Shown here in pieces: positions 23,906-33,088 of a stretch of 64,000 bases of DNA. Source of the stretch: Aridibacter sp965216195 (GTDB lineage Bacteria; Acidobacteriota; Blastocatellia; Pyrinomonadales; Pyrinomonadaceae); the NCBI GenBank assembly GCA_965216195.1, contig OZ244151.1:372001-436000 (forward strand), given 5' to 3'. Position 1 is the first letter of the stretch, and every line of letters starts with the position of its first letter. Made by a program: the position numbers and the translations under genes. Below the pieces are notes generated by a model. That model did not search any database. It was not told the DNA's origin and saw nothing but the letters and a program-made list of their open reading frames with translations.

Positions 23906-26310
23906 TAAGAATAAGCCTTCGTAAGGTCAATTCCGGTGTAGTAGTGTTTTACAATTCGGTCGAACGTAAGCCCCATCTGGGCGAAGCCGTAAGCTCCGTA
24001 TTGACACATCCCGACCCCGTGTCCCCAACCGCGCCCGGTAAAGCTATAACTTACGACGCGACCATTGGAGCCGCGGCGTTTGTTCATCACAAAAAGCTGT
24101 TCGCGCAACCGCAGTGCCGAACGAATTTTACCACCTTTCAGGGAATGAACGCCGTTTGTTGTGATTATCTCGAGCTCCGTAGCGCGACGCGAAAAGCCTT
24201 TGTTTTTGATGTTGATATCGATCAGCGAGCCCAATCCTTTTACGTAGCGTCCCAGGCGCGCCCTTACTGTCGAAGCCGCCATTGTTTTTCGCCACATCGT
24301 AAATGGCGACATTCTTTCGGCTACGGTCGTTTTATCAATCGGATCGATTTCGAGATAAATGACATCGCCTGCCGGGCCGGTTCTATATTTAACCTTTTCG
24401 CCGCCAACCAAGGCAGCCTCTTTCACCTGATAAAATTCACCGCCGAATTTTCTAAAAAGGAAAACGTTTGGATTAATTGTGATTTCCTTTTCGCTTCTGC
24501 CCGAACGCAGGATTAGTTTGCCGTCTTCTGTCGGTTTTGTTGTTCCGTTTTGAAAGACAAGCGACCATTTTTTCTCTCGGTAAATATTTTCAATCAGACG
24601 CAGAATCTTACCGCGTGAGTAACGCTTGTTTGGTTTGATCGTTAGATCGGAATGAATCGAAAACCAACCATCCCGCATCATCTCGGCGAGCATTAAGCGG
24701 TCGGAGTCTGGAACTTCTTTAGCATCGAGAAAAGAAAGTTGATACTCGATATCGGACTCGGAAAGAAGTGTGTCAGCATTTTCCTCAGCAGTGGGTGTGT
24801 AGAGCATTCGGTGGAGGATTCGCGCCAATTTCAATGGTTTAGCGGAATCTTCGGTGACAAAAGGAAACGGTTTAGCGAGTTTACCGGCGACCTGATTTAG
24901 CCAGCTTTTTAACTCGGTCTGGTTTGGCGGATCCTCAAAATATTCGTCATCGAAGCGATTCGTAATCATCAAAAAATTGTTTACCGCAAATTTTGAGGCG
25001 AGACGTACATATTCGTAATTTGCTTCGTTTCGAATCAAAGCCGGCTCACGCAAACTTTTTACCAAAAACGAAGCGAAGTGCTTTTTACCTTCGAGCGAAC
25101 AATTAACGCCGCGAAGATATGGTTCGTTAAACTCAAAAATGTTCCCTGAGTGTTCTGTACGGCCTCCGCAAGTCGATGTATATAAAGCGTTTATTGGCTT
25201 ACCTCGGTGGGTCGCAACGATTCCACGAGTTTCCCTTACCGCTCTTGATCCCATCCGCGACTCAATCGATACGCCCTTATAAACCTGCGACCAAACGGTC
25301 GGCAGCATGTCAAAACCCTCTTCGCCGTAAGTATTTTTGTTCGCCACGGCGTAGGTGCGGGCTGCCACCGCCTGCGCCTTTTGTGCTTCGATCTGAGGTA
25401 AAGAAAGCTCGGCAGGTACGACGCCCAAAAGATAATCTTCGATTGGTACAACATTTACTACCGTCACGCGCCCTTTCGAGTTTACAAAAACTTCCATCTG
25501 CCCTCGGTAGCGTTTTCCATTTAGCCGGACGATTCCGCGATTATAAATAGAGCCTACGGTGACGGGTTTAAGCGAAGAAAATTGAGCCTGGGGCGTTCGT
25601 CCCGAAACGACTACCTCGCGAATCGAGGGATTGATATAGGCGTTTTTATTCTTGCGAAGATTAACCGGACGGCTCGAACTCGTTCGTCTCACAAAATTCG
25701 CCGTGCGACTTACGCCCACCGGTTGTGATGAGGTCAAGCTTCTTACTTTTGACTTTGGGTTGGTGGAAATTTGTCGCGTCAGAGCGAGCGCTTCGTCTGA
25801 AGGTGACGTGTATTTTTCGGTAAGAATTTTTACGTTCTCGATTCCTTCTTCTGTAAGCGTTTTCACAAAATCATCGGCTTCGGTTTTATCTTCAAGTTCC
25901 TTTTGAAGCCTGACGCTCCATGTGCTTTCCGTTTTTCCGGGGATCACGTTTGAGCGAACGGCAACCTTTTCCCGCACTTCCTCTGAAAGCAGGTCGGCAT
26001 CCTCTTTGGTTTCGATATCGGGAATTTCAAAACGGTAAATGTAGTAAACCGGAGGTCGGTAGCTGCGCGCCGAGATTCTGACGCTTTGAGTATCTAGCGA
26101 AGTATCGGGTTCGCCCTGCCTTAGGGCGACAAGCGAAGGGTCTTTCGTCGAGATGACCACCGAACTTGAATTTCTCAATAATCCAATTCTCACTACCGGC
26201 TCACTTTCGAGTTTAAAAGTTGGATATGCTTTGGGCTCGAATCGAGCAAAACCGCTAGAGCAAAATAGAACAATAAGCGCAGAAATTAATAAACAATTGC
26301 GAATTTTCAT
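23905..26310 (-). CDS. SpoIID/LytB domain protein with SPOR-like region
   Basis: This 801-residue exported protein has a signal peptide ending near GFARF. Residues about 95-170 contain a SPOR-like repeat (ETKEDADLLSEEVREKVAVRSNV, TEADDFVKTLTEEGIENVKIL). The SpoIID core follows at about 240-380: VFVNSKGRVTVVNVVPIEDYLLGVVPAEL, AQKAQAVAARTYAV and YTSTCGGRTEHSGNIF. It ends with the family GRGWGHGVGMCQYGAYGFA. SpoIID relatives are lytic transglycosylases acting on denuded glycan, so a cell-wall role in a non-sporulating bacterium is likely. It is about twice the length of SpoIID, with a large helical insertion before the end motif. Confidence 0.88.
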   Translation of the reverse strand: MKIRNCLLISALIVLFCSSGFARFEPKAYPTFKLESEPVVRIGLLRNSSSVVISTKDPSLVALRQGEPDTSLDTQSVRISARSYRPPVYYIYRFEIPDIETKEDADLLSEEVREKVAVRSNVIPGKTESTWSVRLQKELEDKTEADDFVKTLTEEGIENVKILTEKYTSPSDEALALTRQISTNPKSKVRSLTSSQPVGVSRTANFVRRTSSSRPVNLRKNKNAYINPSIREVVVSGRTPQAQFSSLKPVTVGSIYNRGIVRLNGKRYRGQMEVFVNSKGRVTVVNVVPIEDYLLGVVPAELSLPQIEAQKAQAVAARTYAVANKNTYGEEGFDMLPTVWSQVYKGVSIESRMGSRAVRETRGIVATHRGKPINALYTSTCGGRTEHSGNIFEFNEPYLRGVNCSLEGKKHFASFLVKSLREPALIRNEANYEYVRLASKFAVNNFLMITNRFDDEYFEDPPNQTELKSWLNQVAGKLAKPFPFVTEDSAKPLKLARILHRMLYTPTAEENADTLLSESDIEYQLSFLDAKEVPDSDRLMLAEMMRDGWFSIHSDLTIKPNKRYSRGKILRLIENIYREKKWSLVFQNGTTKPTEDGKLILRSGRSEKEITINPNVFLFRKFGGEFYQVKEAALVGGEKVKYRTGPAGDVIYLEIDPIDKTTVAERMSPFTMWRKTMAASTVRARLGRYVKGLGSLIDINIKNKGFSRRATELEIITTNGVHSLKGGKIRSALRLREQLFVMNKRRGSNGRVVSYSFTGRGWGHGVGMCQYGAYGFAQMGLTFDRIVKHYYTGIDLTKAYS

Positions 26311-26366
26311 AATAAATAAAGATGAAATTATATATTGCGATTGCGTTTTGGTAAATTTGGTTGCTG

Positions 26367-28736
26367 CTACTTTTCGAGCGCGTTAAAGATAAACGGGAAA
26401 GTTACATAGGTTTGAGCCCGGTGCTGCGGCCGAAAACCGAACAGGATTATTTTACCCTTTCCGTATGTTGTCTCGGCTATGGCCGTTTTACCTTTTATTA
26501 AGTCTTCACCGTAGATCCAGCCTGATAGCAGGAGATTTTTCTCAGCGTATTTTGCCACCGATTTAACTTTGCTGTTGCCGATGTCATAAGCCGAGCTATA
26601 GATAAAATAAGCCGGCGTTTGCTTGCCATATCCTTTTGCGAGTGAAAATCTTCGGTCAACGTCGAGATTCAAGATCGATCCCGGACAGTGGAACTCTTTT
26701 CGCGTTTTGCCTTGTAGCACATCCTTCATCGGGAGCCCAAAGCGCTTGATTACCATTGCACAGGAATCGTCAAAACAAATCAATTTGCCGCCGTTTTCGA
26801 CAAACGCCTTCAAATTATCGACGCCTTTTTCCGTAATCCCGCCCGTATAAGCATTCGGATACCTACTTGCGTTTCGTCCTTTTACAATCGTGTTTTCTCG
26901 AATCGAAGGCAAAACAATGGTGTCGTAATCAAGTTTATTCGAGCGAAAATCTTTGTCCATCAGCGACGTATATCTAATCTGATGATTATCAAAAACAAGC
27001 CGTGTCCAGCCCTCATCCATCGAGTTTGCCCAGCCCTTGTAGAGCCCGATCTTCGGTTTTGATTTAAGCGGATAAGGAAGCTTGTCAAAGGGTTTTCGAT
27101 TCGGTTCTAGATTGAGCAAAGCACGGGCCTGGTTGATGTTTGAGATTCGTTTCAAAGTCTTTTGATGGTCCGCTTCGTTCTTAATATTCCAGACTGGTAT
27201 ATATTCAACTCCCATCTGAAGCGGCAGGGTCCAACCCGCAACATCGTACGGCACCTCCGCTTCACCATTGGCATTTATGCGTTCGGGGTAGGTCTGTTTT
27301 TCAAAAAGGCTGAGAACGTTTGGTTTTTGGGTTTGGTTTACCCGAACGATAAAACTTCCCGCCGGGAGCTCGCCAAATTCATTTAGGTTTTCCTTATCGA
27401 GAGCCACCAGGAGCTCCTCCGTCATCTCGTGAACTTCCATTCCCTGCCACATAAGGATTTCAAGGAGTCGGGACACACGCTCCTCATTTGGCTGTCCGGC
27501 CGGAATAATGAACCCCTTTGGATCAACAAAATCGGGAACCAAATTTTTGTTTGCAAGTCTACGCGCGTTCTTTAGATAGCGGGTGCGGAATTTCGCCGCC
27601 ATCTCCAAAACCGAGTAAGCTGCTCTCATTTCGATCGAAGCAATGTCAGACGGCTTCCATTCGCCGCCTGTCCAGGGCGAGGGGTTATTCGTCAATCGCT
27701 CGAGTGGCGATTTCATGCCGCGCGAAGGTCTCTGTTTTTCGAGCCTTTCTTTTTTAATTGTTATCGGTGACATCAAACGCGCGCTTGCTGCTTCAGACAG
27801 AATCCCGATCGAATTGTGATAATAAGGTGCCGAGCGAAAACCACCATGCCACCAGGTGTCGTAGGTTGCATTTGTCACGACGCCTTGGCGTCCGTTCATT
27901 GTTAAGTCGGCGGCCATTTTGTAACCGAGCAAACCGAGTTCGCGCAGGATTATCGGGGAAATTCGTGGATTTGGCGGATCGAAAAACGGCGGAATTGTAA
28001 AACGCGCCCCCGTTTGACCCTGTTGGTGAACATCAAAAACGATCTGCGGAAACCATTCCTGCCAGAAAAGCTTGGTAATGTTTCGCGTTTCCTCCAGGTT
28101 CATTGCAAACCAATCGCGGTTGTTATCGTGTCCTGCATAATGGTTGTAAAGCTCGGGCGGCGAAGTGCCTTCGTATTTTGTTCCGAGCGTTTTGCGATAC
28201 CAATCCGCAACGATATCGATTCCGTCCGGATTCGCAGAAGGTATGAGAAGCAAAATTGTATTTGCCAGAATCTCTTTTGTTAAAGAGTCGCCGGCCGTTG
28301 AAAGTTGATACGCGAGCAGCATAGACATCTGAGAAGCAACAATTTCGGTTGAATGAATCGAGCAGGAAATCGCTACGATGGTCTTGCCGTCGTTTGTATT
28401 CGAGCCACCAGCCGAACCGGGATTCGATATTTGCTGGTTTATCGATTTATACGTCTCCAAATTGGAGATATTTTGGGCCGAGGAAATATAGGCAACAATC
28501 TGCGGTTTGCCTAAGGTTGTTTTGCCAATTTCCTTAACCTTCACACGCGGACTCGCCGCGTCTAATCTCGCGAAATAACCTGTGATTTGTTTCCAATCGG
28601 CAATCGTTCTATCATCTGTGGGATTAAAACCTAGCACCGATTTTGGTGACGGAACTGATCCAGTTTGCGCAAAAAGAGCTAGGCTCGAATTGATCAAAAC
28701 GAAAAGAAGAGCGGTCCGAAAGATAAGTTTAAACAT
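26367..28736 (-). CDS. Secreted M14-family zinc carboxypeptidase
   Basis: The 789-residue protein has a signal peptide ending LFAQ (residue 24). The M14 domain shows the zinc site His128-x2-Glu131 in SIHSTEI, Asn206-Arg207 in NNRDW, and His237 in DVHQQG. Residues beyond about 500 form a second region with a GATase-like tail (GLYKGWANSMDEGWTRLVFD ... TTYGKGKIILFGFRPQHRAQT), as seen in other large bacterial M14 proteins. It probably trims peptides outside the cell. Its start is 14 bases from the divergent plsC start, so promoters must lie within the coding regions. It is not obviously in an operon with spoIID (56-base gap). Confidence 0.85.
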   Translation of the reverse strand: MFKLIFRTALLFVLINSSLALFAQTGSVPSPKSVLGFNPTDDRTIADWKQITGYFARLDAASPRVKVKEIGKTTLGKPQIVAYISSAQNISNLETYKSINQQISNPGSAGGSNTNDGKTIVAISCSIHSTEIVASQMSMLLAYQLSTAGDSLTKEILANTILLLIPSANPDGIDIVADWYRKTLGTKYEGTSPPELYNHYAGHDNNRDWFAMNLEETRNITKLFWQEWFPQIVFDVHQQGQTGARFTIPPFFDPPNPRISPIILRELGLLGYKMAADLTMNGRQGVVTNATYDTWWHGGFRSAPYYHNSIGILSEAASARLMSPITIKKERLEKQRPSRGMKSPLERLTNNPSPWTGGEWKPSDIASIEMRAAYSVLEMAAKFRTRYLKNARRLANKNLVPDFVDPKGFIIPAGQPNEERVSRLLEILMWQGMEVHEMTEELLVALDKENLNEFGELPAGSFIVRVNQTQKPNVLSLFEKQTYPERINANGEAEVPYDVAGWTLPLQMGVEYIPVWNIKNEADHQKTLKRISNINQARALLNLEPNRKPFDKLPYPLKSKPKIGLYKGWANSMDEGWTRLVFDNHQIRYTSLMDKDFRSNKLDYDTIVLPSIRENTIVKGRNASRYPNAYTGGITEKGVDNLKAFVENGGKLICFDDSCAMVIKRFGLPMKDVLQGKTRKEFHCPGSILNLDVDRRFSLAKGYGKQTPAYFIYSSAYDIGNSKVKSVAKYAEKNLLLSGWIYGEDLIKGKTAIAETTYGKGKIILFGFRPQHRAQTYVTFPFIFNALEK

Positions 28737-28750
28737 AGCTAGATTTGGAG

Positions 28751-29596
28751 ATGCAGGCCCAAAAACAAAATCAAACCGATTCGATTTCGCGCGTGCAGCA
28801 AGACGTTTCTCTTGCGCTGAAGAATAATAAAAAATTGGTATCTCCTGTAAAAGAGTCTAACAAATCTCGCTTTTGGGGAAAAATACGCTACTGGTGGAGC
28901 TGGCTGGTTGTGAGTGCGATTATCCTCTTTATTGCCACACCTTTGCTCGTTTTTTATCGTTTCAAGAAAAAACGCGATGGTTTTTTTGCGTGGTGCGATT
29001 GGGGAGCCCGTATTTGGCTTAAGGCTTGCGGCGTGGAAGTAGATGTAAAGGGTTTGGAAAATCTCGAAGAGGGAAGAGAATACGTTTTTATCTCAAACCA
29101 CCGTTCATATTTAGACACCGCAAGTTTGTACGTTTACGCGGGAAGAAGGGTTGGGTTAGTGGCAAAAAAGGAGCTCCTAAAGGTTCCGATTTTTGGTTAC
29201 GGAATGGCGATTGCAAATGTAATCGCAATTGATCGCACAAACCAAACAAAGGCGCGCGAATCGATGGAAAGATCGCTGCAAATCATGAAGGACGGCTATT
29301 CGTTCGGGGTTTTTGCGGAAGGTACCAGAGCCTTACCAGGCGAACTTTTGCCGTTTAAGAAGGGCGCGATTCATCTTGCACTACAGATGAAAGCTCCGAT
29401 TATTCCGGTCGTTTTCAAAAACACAGACGTTTTGATGGGGAAACGAACGGGTGTTGCGTATCCGGGCACAATCGATATGGAGCTTCTTGCACCAATTGAA
29501 ACAGATGGGAAAAATGCTAAAGACGATCTAATGACATTGCTGAATGAGACACGGACAGCCGTCGGCAAGGCACTTGTGAACTATAATGATCAATAA
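28751..29596 (+). CDS. plsC: 1-acyl-sn-glycerol-3-phosphate acyltransferase (PlsC family)
   Basis: This 281-residue membrane protein acylates lysophosphatidate to phosphatidate in phospholipid synthesis. After a charged N-terminus of about 45 residues it has a transmembrane segment (VVSAIILFIATPLLVFY), the catalytic H-x4-D motif in NHRSYLDTAS, the FAEGTRALPGE block and the later PIIPVVF strand. I use the ATG at 28751; a TTG two codons earlier is also open. It is alone on the plus strand and ends at a bidirectional terminator. Other glycerolipid acyltransferases share these motifs, so the exact substrate is inference. Confidence 0.88.
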   Translation: MQAQKQNQTDSISRVQQDVSLALKNNKKLVSPVKESNKSRFWGKIRYWWSWLVVSAIILFIATPLLVFYRFKKKRDGFFAWCDWGARIWLKACGVEVDVKGLENLEEGREYVFISNHRSYLDTASLYVYAGRRVGLVAKKELLKVPIFGYGMAIANVIAIDRTNQTKARESMERSLQIMKDGYSFGVFAEGTRALPGELLPFKKGAIHLALQMKAPIIPVVFKNTDVLMGKRTGVAYPGTIDMELLAPIETDGKNAKDDLMTLLNETRTAVGKALVNYNDQ

Positions 29597-29599
29597 AAA

Positions 29600-29625
29600 C
29601 AGGAGCCCGAAAGCTCCTGTCCTTT
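29600..29625 (+). terminator. Terminator between plsC and the LolA-like gene
   Basis: CAGGAGC (29600-29606) pairs with GCTCCTG (29613-29619), loop CCGAAA, followed by TCCTTTT on the plus strand. AAAA on the left gives a short U tract for the opposite direction too, so it may serve both convergent genes. Confidence 0.8.
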
Positions 29626-29641
29626 TATATTCGATTATAGT

Positions 29642-30493
29642 CTAATCCATTGGATCAATTGGCTTTTCGGGTTCCGAAGGCTTTTTCTCCGGCTCTTCGA
29701 CCGGCGTCGGATCATCGTCGTCGAGAATAATAACTTCACTTCGACCTCGCTTGTAGCCATTGTAATCTACCTTAACCTTAAGTTTCACCACATTTCCGCT
29801 GGCAAACACCAGATCATCAAGGGCATAACTGTAAAACGGAAACCAGTATTTGCCGTCAACCGGCTGTCGCCAAGTTTCAATTACTGGATATTTACTATTC
29901 TTCGTTTCCGGAACACCTTTGCCCTTCGATTTCACAATCATTAGGTCTTCATCATCAACCCAAATCCTCCCAAGAAACAGACGTTTCTTGGATTTTTTTG
30001 GATTGGGAATTTTCTTTGGCCGGACGTCAAAGACGTGTAGCGTAAGCTCATCGATGCGCTGTTTTCCTAGGTAGGAGAACGTATATAACGGGACGTCTTT
30101 TGGGTTGATAGCAAAGGGGTTTACACCCCCCAAATCTTCAATATCCTCGGGGCTAATTTGTATCCCTTTCACGGTAGAGACAGGGTGAAAGAGGATACGT
30201 TCGAAACGTTTGCCGTCCTTTTTAAATGTCATAAAGGAGTCTCGACGATAAGTTCCCGTAATGAGGCCTCCTAAACCGATTGTTTGAATGGTTACATTTC
30301 GATTGAACACATAGTCCGTAAGCGCTTTACGGAATTCGTTTTCATTTTCTGTAAATTTTTTTACAATTTGATCGATCTCAACCTGGTTTAAAGTTCCTCC
30401 TTGAAGGGGCCCTACTTGACCCACAACGCAGAGACTCGCCAGACACAAAGTTACCAATCCCAAAACCATCTTCTGTGTTGTTTCCATTTTCAT
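29642..30493 (-). CDS. Secreted LolA/LppX-fold-like protein of unknown function
   Basis: The 283-residue protein has a signal peptide ending near CVVGQ. It then follows the pattern of outer-membrane lipoprotein-sorting-like proteins: a helix IVKKFTENENEFRKALTDY, paired strands around YVFNRNVTIQTIG and YRRDSFMTFKKDGKRFERI, and a middle block YTFSYLGKQRIDELTLHVFDVRPKK with LGRIWVDDEDLMIVKSKGKG. The end is a Pro/Glu-rich tail. Such proteins are frequent in Acidobacteriota; binding of a lipid or hydrophobic ligand is a guess from the fold. It stands alone, upstream of mqnD on the same side. Confidence 0.65.
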   Translation of the reverse strand: MKMETTQKMVLGLVTLCLASLCVVGQVGPLQGGTLNQVEIDQIVKKFTENENEFRKALTDYVFNRNVTIQTIGLGGLITGTYRRDSFMTFKKDGKRFERILFHPVSTVKGIQISPEDIEDLGGVNPFAINPKDVPLYTFSYLGKQRIDELTLHVFDVRPKKIPNPKKSKKRLFLGRIWVDDEDLMIVKSKGKGVPETKNSKYPVIETWRQPVDGKYWFPFYSYALDDLVFASGNVVKLKVKVDYNGYKRGRSEVIILDDDDPTPVEEPEKKPSEPEKPIDPMD

Positions 30494-30622
30494 TTTTGTT
30501 TTCGTATTGGAGCTATCTAGATTGATGCAGAAAATCGCGTAAACGTTTATCCATTTTTTAAAACAAAAGGCGCAGCGAAAACAACTTCCGAAGCGCCGAA
30601 TCGATATTTTCTTGTCCGAGCC

Positions 30623-31471
30623 CTACTCTACAAATTCAACATCCACCTTATGCGGTATAATTCCTTCTTCGTGTCCTCGATCGAGCAGCAATCTCACTCC
30701 TTCGCGACCGCGCTCGCCGTAGTCAAGCGTGAGCTTGTTTACCCACATCGCAACGAAACGATCGGCTAGCTCAGGCGGCATATCGCGCGCAAACTGCATT
30801 GCGTAAGCCAGAGCGTCCTCACGATTATCGAGTGAGTATTTAATGCTCTTATGCAGATGTTTTGAAACTTCCTGCATCAACTCAGCACCGAGCTCGCGTT
30901 TAATTACATTCCCGCCCATTGGAAGTGGAAGTCCGGTTTCGTCAAACCACCATTCACCCAGATCGAGAATCTTGTCCAAACCTAGTTCTTTGTAAAAAAG
31001 CTGACCTTCGTGAATTAAGAGTCCAGCATCGACCCTGTCTTCCTGTACGGCGTCGATAATTTTATCGAAAGGCACAACCTCATATTCAAAATCCTTATTG
31101 TAAATTCGAAGTGCGAGAAAAGCGCTCGTAAGTTCACCCGGAATCGCGATCTTCATATCGGGGATTTCATCTACCTCGCGGGGTTCCTTCGAAACGAGAA
31201 TCGGTCCGTAGTTGTCTCCGATGCTTGCACCATGGGGAAGAAGAGCGTATTTATCCGACACATATGCAAAAGCGTGAAAGCTCACCGCAGTAACGTCAAA
31301 AACCCCATTTTTCGCATCTTCATTGAGGGACTGAATATCTTTAAGAGTGTGTTCAAATTTTAACCCGTCGGTTTCCAGCTTGTTTGTCGCCAAACCGTAA
31401 AACATAAACGCATCGTCCGAATCGGGCGAGTGCGCAACGGAGATAGTTCTTACGTCGGTTAGTTCTTCCAT
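30623..31471 (-). CDS. mqnD: 1,4-dihydroxy-6-naphthoate synthase (futalosine pathway)
   Basis: MqnD cleaves cyclic dehypoxanthine futalosine to 1,4-dihydroxy-6-naphthoate in the alternative menaquinone pathway. The 282-residue protein shows HSPDSDDAFMFYGLATNK, FDVTAVSFHAFAYVSDKYALLPHGASIG, the GPILVSK turn, AGLLIHEGQLFYKELGL and LGEWWFDETGLPLPMGGN, all diagnostic of MqnD rather than MqnA. It follows a methyltransferase and ubiX with 6 and overlapping bases, forming a three-gene unit. The other mqn genes are not in the window. Confidence 0.93.
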   Translation of the reverse strand: MEELTDVRTISVAHSPDSDDAFMFYGLATNKLETDGLKFEHTLKDIQSLNEDAKNGVFDVTAVSFHAFAYVSDKYALLPHGASIGDNYGPILVSKEPREVDEIPDMKIAIPGELTSAFLALRIYNKDFEYEVVPFDKIIDAVQEDRVDAGLLIHEGQLFYKELGLDKILDLGEWWFDETGLPLPMGGNVIKRELGAELMQEVSKHLHKSIKYSLDNREDALAYAMQFARDMPPELADRFVAMWVNKLTLDYGERGREGVRLLLDRGHEEGIIPHKVDVEFVE

Positions 31472-31477
31472 AAAAAG

Positions 31478-32236
31478 TTAAAAGGTGCCGCAGAAGACAT
31501 TCGTATTGTACAGAATCCGTATTCTACCCTTTTCCTCGTGTTGGGAAAAGAGACCGTCTAGCGATTCGATCAGTTTTTCGTAAGCCTCGTCGCCTTTTTC
31601 AGGTACGTATGACGACGAAAGCGTGCGACCTTTAAGCCCTTCAAAATCCAACAGTTGTGAGTTGGCGCATGCTTCCTCGGTAAAGCTTATGTCAAAAGAT
31701 TTCTCTAAAGAGGCCTTTGTTATCTGATCGTGTCTGATATTTTGATAATCTGTGCCAAATTTGACTAAAAGACGTTCATACTCACGCAAAAAATCATTTG
31801 AGTCAAGCTGTCGCTCATTCCAAATAAAAACCAATCCTCCGCGCCCGCTAAGAATTCTCTTGAACTCTTTACGTGCGGCGCTATTGTCAAACCAATGAAA
31901 TGCCTGAAACGCGGCGACCAAATCTACGCTCATCGTTTCCAAGCCCGTGTCTTCTGCCGTTCCATCTATGCTCGTAAACTTTTCGAAATCTGATAAGTAA
32001 TTTTCACCCGCAACCCGCATTTCGCGGTTTGGCTCGACGCCAAAAACCTCGTTTCCATTTTCCAAAAACAGCTTTGACGAAATCCCTGTACCTGAACCAA
32101 TATCAGCCACGGAAAAAGTCGAATCAAAATCGAAATTCCTTTCAAGGATTCGCAAAACATCGCGTGGATAGTTTGGGCGAAACTTTACGTAGTTTTCGAC
32201 ACGGTTTGAAAATCTCGAAGTTGAATCATGGGTCAT
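31478..32236 (-). CDS. Class I SAM-dependent methyltransferase
   Basis: The 252-residue protein has motif I VADIGSGTGISSKLF, an acidic end of strand 2 (VFGVEPN), and the AFQAFHWFD motif followed by GRGGLVFIWNERQ, typical of the trans-aconitate/Crg1-like methyltransferase group. I chose the ATG at 32236 since it overlaps the ubiX stop as ATGA; a GTG seven codons earlier is also open. Its place between ubiX and mqnD raises the possibility of a quinone role, but its sequence is not that of MenG/UbiE, so substrate is unknown. Confidence 0.8.
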   Translation of the reverse strand: MTHDSTSRFSNRVENYVKFRPNYPRDVLRILERNFDFDSTFSVADIGSGTGISSKLFLENGNEVFGVEPNREMRVAGENYLSDFEKFTSIDGTAEDTGLETMSVDLVAAFQAFHWFDNSAARKEFKRILSGRGGLVFIWNERQLDSNDFLREYERLLVKFGTDYQNIRHDQITKASLEKSFDISFTEEACANSQLLDFEGLKGRTLSSSYVPEKGDEAYEKLIESLDGLFSQHEEKGRIRILYNTNVFCGTF

Positions 32237-32844
32237 CGCGTCTCGTCGCCCGTCCACTCAGTTTTCTTTGAGTGCGGAATGTCGAACTGGTCTAAGATTC
32301 GAAAGCAAAAATGATCTACGAGCTCTTTAATTGACTTAGGGCGATGATAAAAACCGGGTGCGGCAGGAATGATTCTCGCGCCTGCGCGTGAAAGCCGCAA
32401 CATATTCTCCAGGTGGATCGCGCTAAAGGGAGTTTCGCGCGGAACCAAGACCAGTTTTCGCCCTTCCTTTAGCGTCACGTCCGCAGCTCGGTGAATTAGA
32501 TTTGTTCCCGCGCCGCTCGCAATCGCTCCGAGCGTTCCCATCGAACACGGAACGATTATCATCCCGGCCTGCTTATTCGAACCCGAAGACGGCTTTGCCG
32601 CAAAATTATCGAGCTGCCAAACACGAATTAGCTTCGAATTTTCATCAAGATCCAACCAATCGTTTATCTTCTTGCTGTTTGGCTCTCTTAAATCCGCCCC
32701 CATTTCAACCCGCGCAACGGTTGGAACAACACTCGACATAACGAGATTTATTATTTTAACGACCCCGGATTCGGCCAGCAGCTGTAGCGTCCGGTAGGCA
32801 TAAATCGTCCCGGAGGCTCCGGTTATAGCGAGTGTTAGTTCCAT
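32233..32844 (-). CDS. ubiX: Flavin prenyltransferase UbiX
   Basis: UbiX attaches a dimethylallyl group to FMN, making prenylated FMN for UbiD-type decarboxylases. The 203-residue protein has LAITGASGTIYAYRTL, VPCSMGTLGAIASGAG, the VPRETPFSAIHLENMLRLSRAGA segment and PAAPGFYHRPKSI, matching the family. UbiD/UbiX-type proteins are thought to decarboxylate the naphthoate in the futalosine pathway, which fits the linked mqnD. No ubiD homologue is in the window. It is the first gene of the mqnD unit and diverges from larB across 474 bases. Confidence 0.93.
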   Translation of the reverse strand: MELTLAITGASGTIYAYRTLQLLAESGVVKIINLVMSSVVPTVARVEMGADLREPNSKKINDWLDLDENSKLIRVWQLDNFAAKPSSGSNKQAGMIIVPCSMGTLGAIASGAGTNLIHRAADVTLKEGRKLVLVPRETPFSAIHLENMLRLSRAGARIIPAAPGFYHRPKSIKELVDHFCFRILDQFDIPHSKKTEWTGDETR

Positions 32845-32886
32845 AGGATTGATTTCACTTTAGCATTTTTTTTTACTCCAAAGCCA

Positions 32887-32954
32887 CCGATCGGTCACAT
32901 CTTGGATTGCTGGATGATAGGCATGAAAGAATTTAGGTCAATTTGACCGACCGG
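32887..32954. promoter_or_regulatory. Inverted repeat in the ubiX-larB intergenic region
   Basis: CCGATCGGTCA (32887-32897) and TGACCGACCGG (32944-32954) are inverted copies matching at 10 of 11 positions, 46 bases apart. The left arm itself contains the palindrome CCGATCGG. This could be a pair of operator half-sites or a long-range stem. It lies about 40 bases upstream of the ubiX start. Confidence 0.45.
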
Positions 32955-33009
32955 AATTTAGCGAGCGATTCTCAAGAAAACCTGTTTAATTAAGTATTTA
33001 TTAGGTTTA

Positions 33010-33072
33010 GCGGCGCCGATAAAGTTTGGCATCGGTATTGCTATTAGTTGCCGCGTGGTTGGCAAAACCACG
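33010..33072 (+). ncRNA. Putative structured 5' leader
   Basis: GCGGC (33010-33014) can pair with GCCGC (33050-33054) around an inner hairpin CCGAT/ATCGG (33016-33020 with 33031-33035). Directly after it CGTGGTT (33054-33060) pairs with AACCACG (33066-33072). A GGAG site (33075-33078) and an ATG (33089) follow. This is the layout of a structured leader or riboswitch. I do not recognise a known class. Confidence 0.35.
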
Positions 33073-33088
33073 TTTGGAGTAAATTGAT

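Noticed and set aside
23944..24516. 190-codon open frame antisense to spoIID
   Set aside because: Overlaps the conserved C-terminal SpoIID motifs on the opposite strand; no ribosome binding site or recognisable product.
33001..33075. Known riboswitch upstream of larB (considered GEMM, fluoride, preQ1, NiCo, guanidine, cobalamin types)
   Set aside because: None of the conserved sequence cores I know for those classes is present, so it is reported only as an unassigned structured leader.
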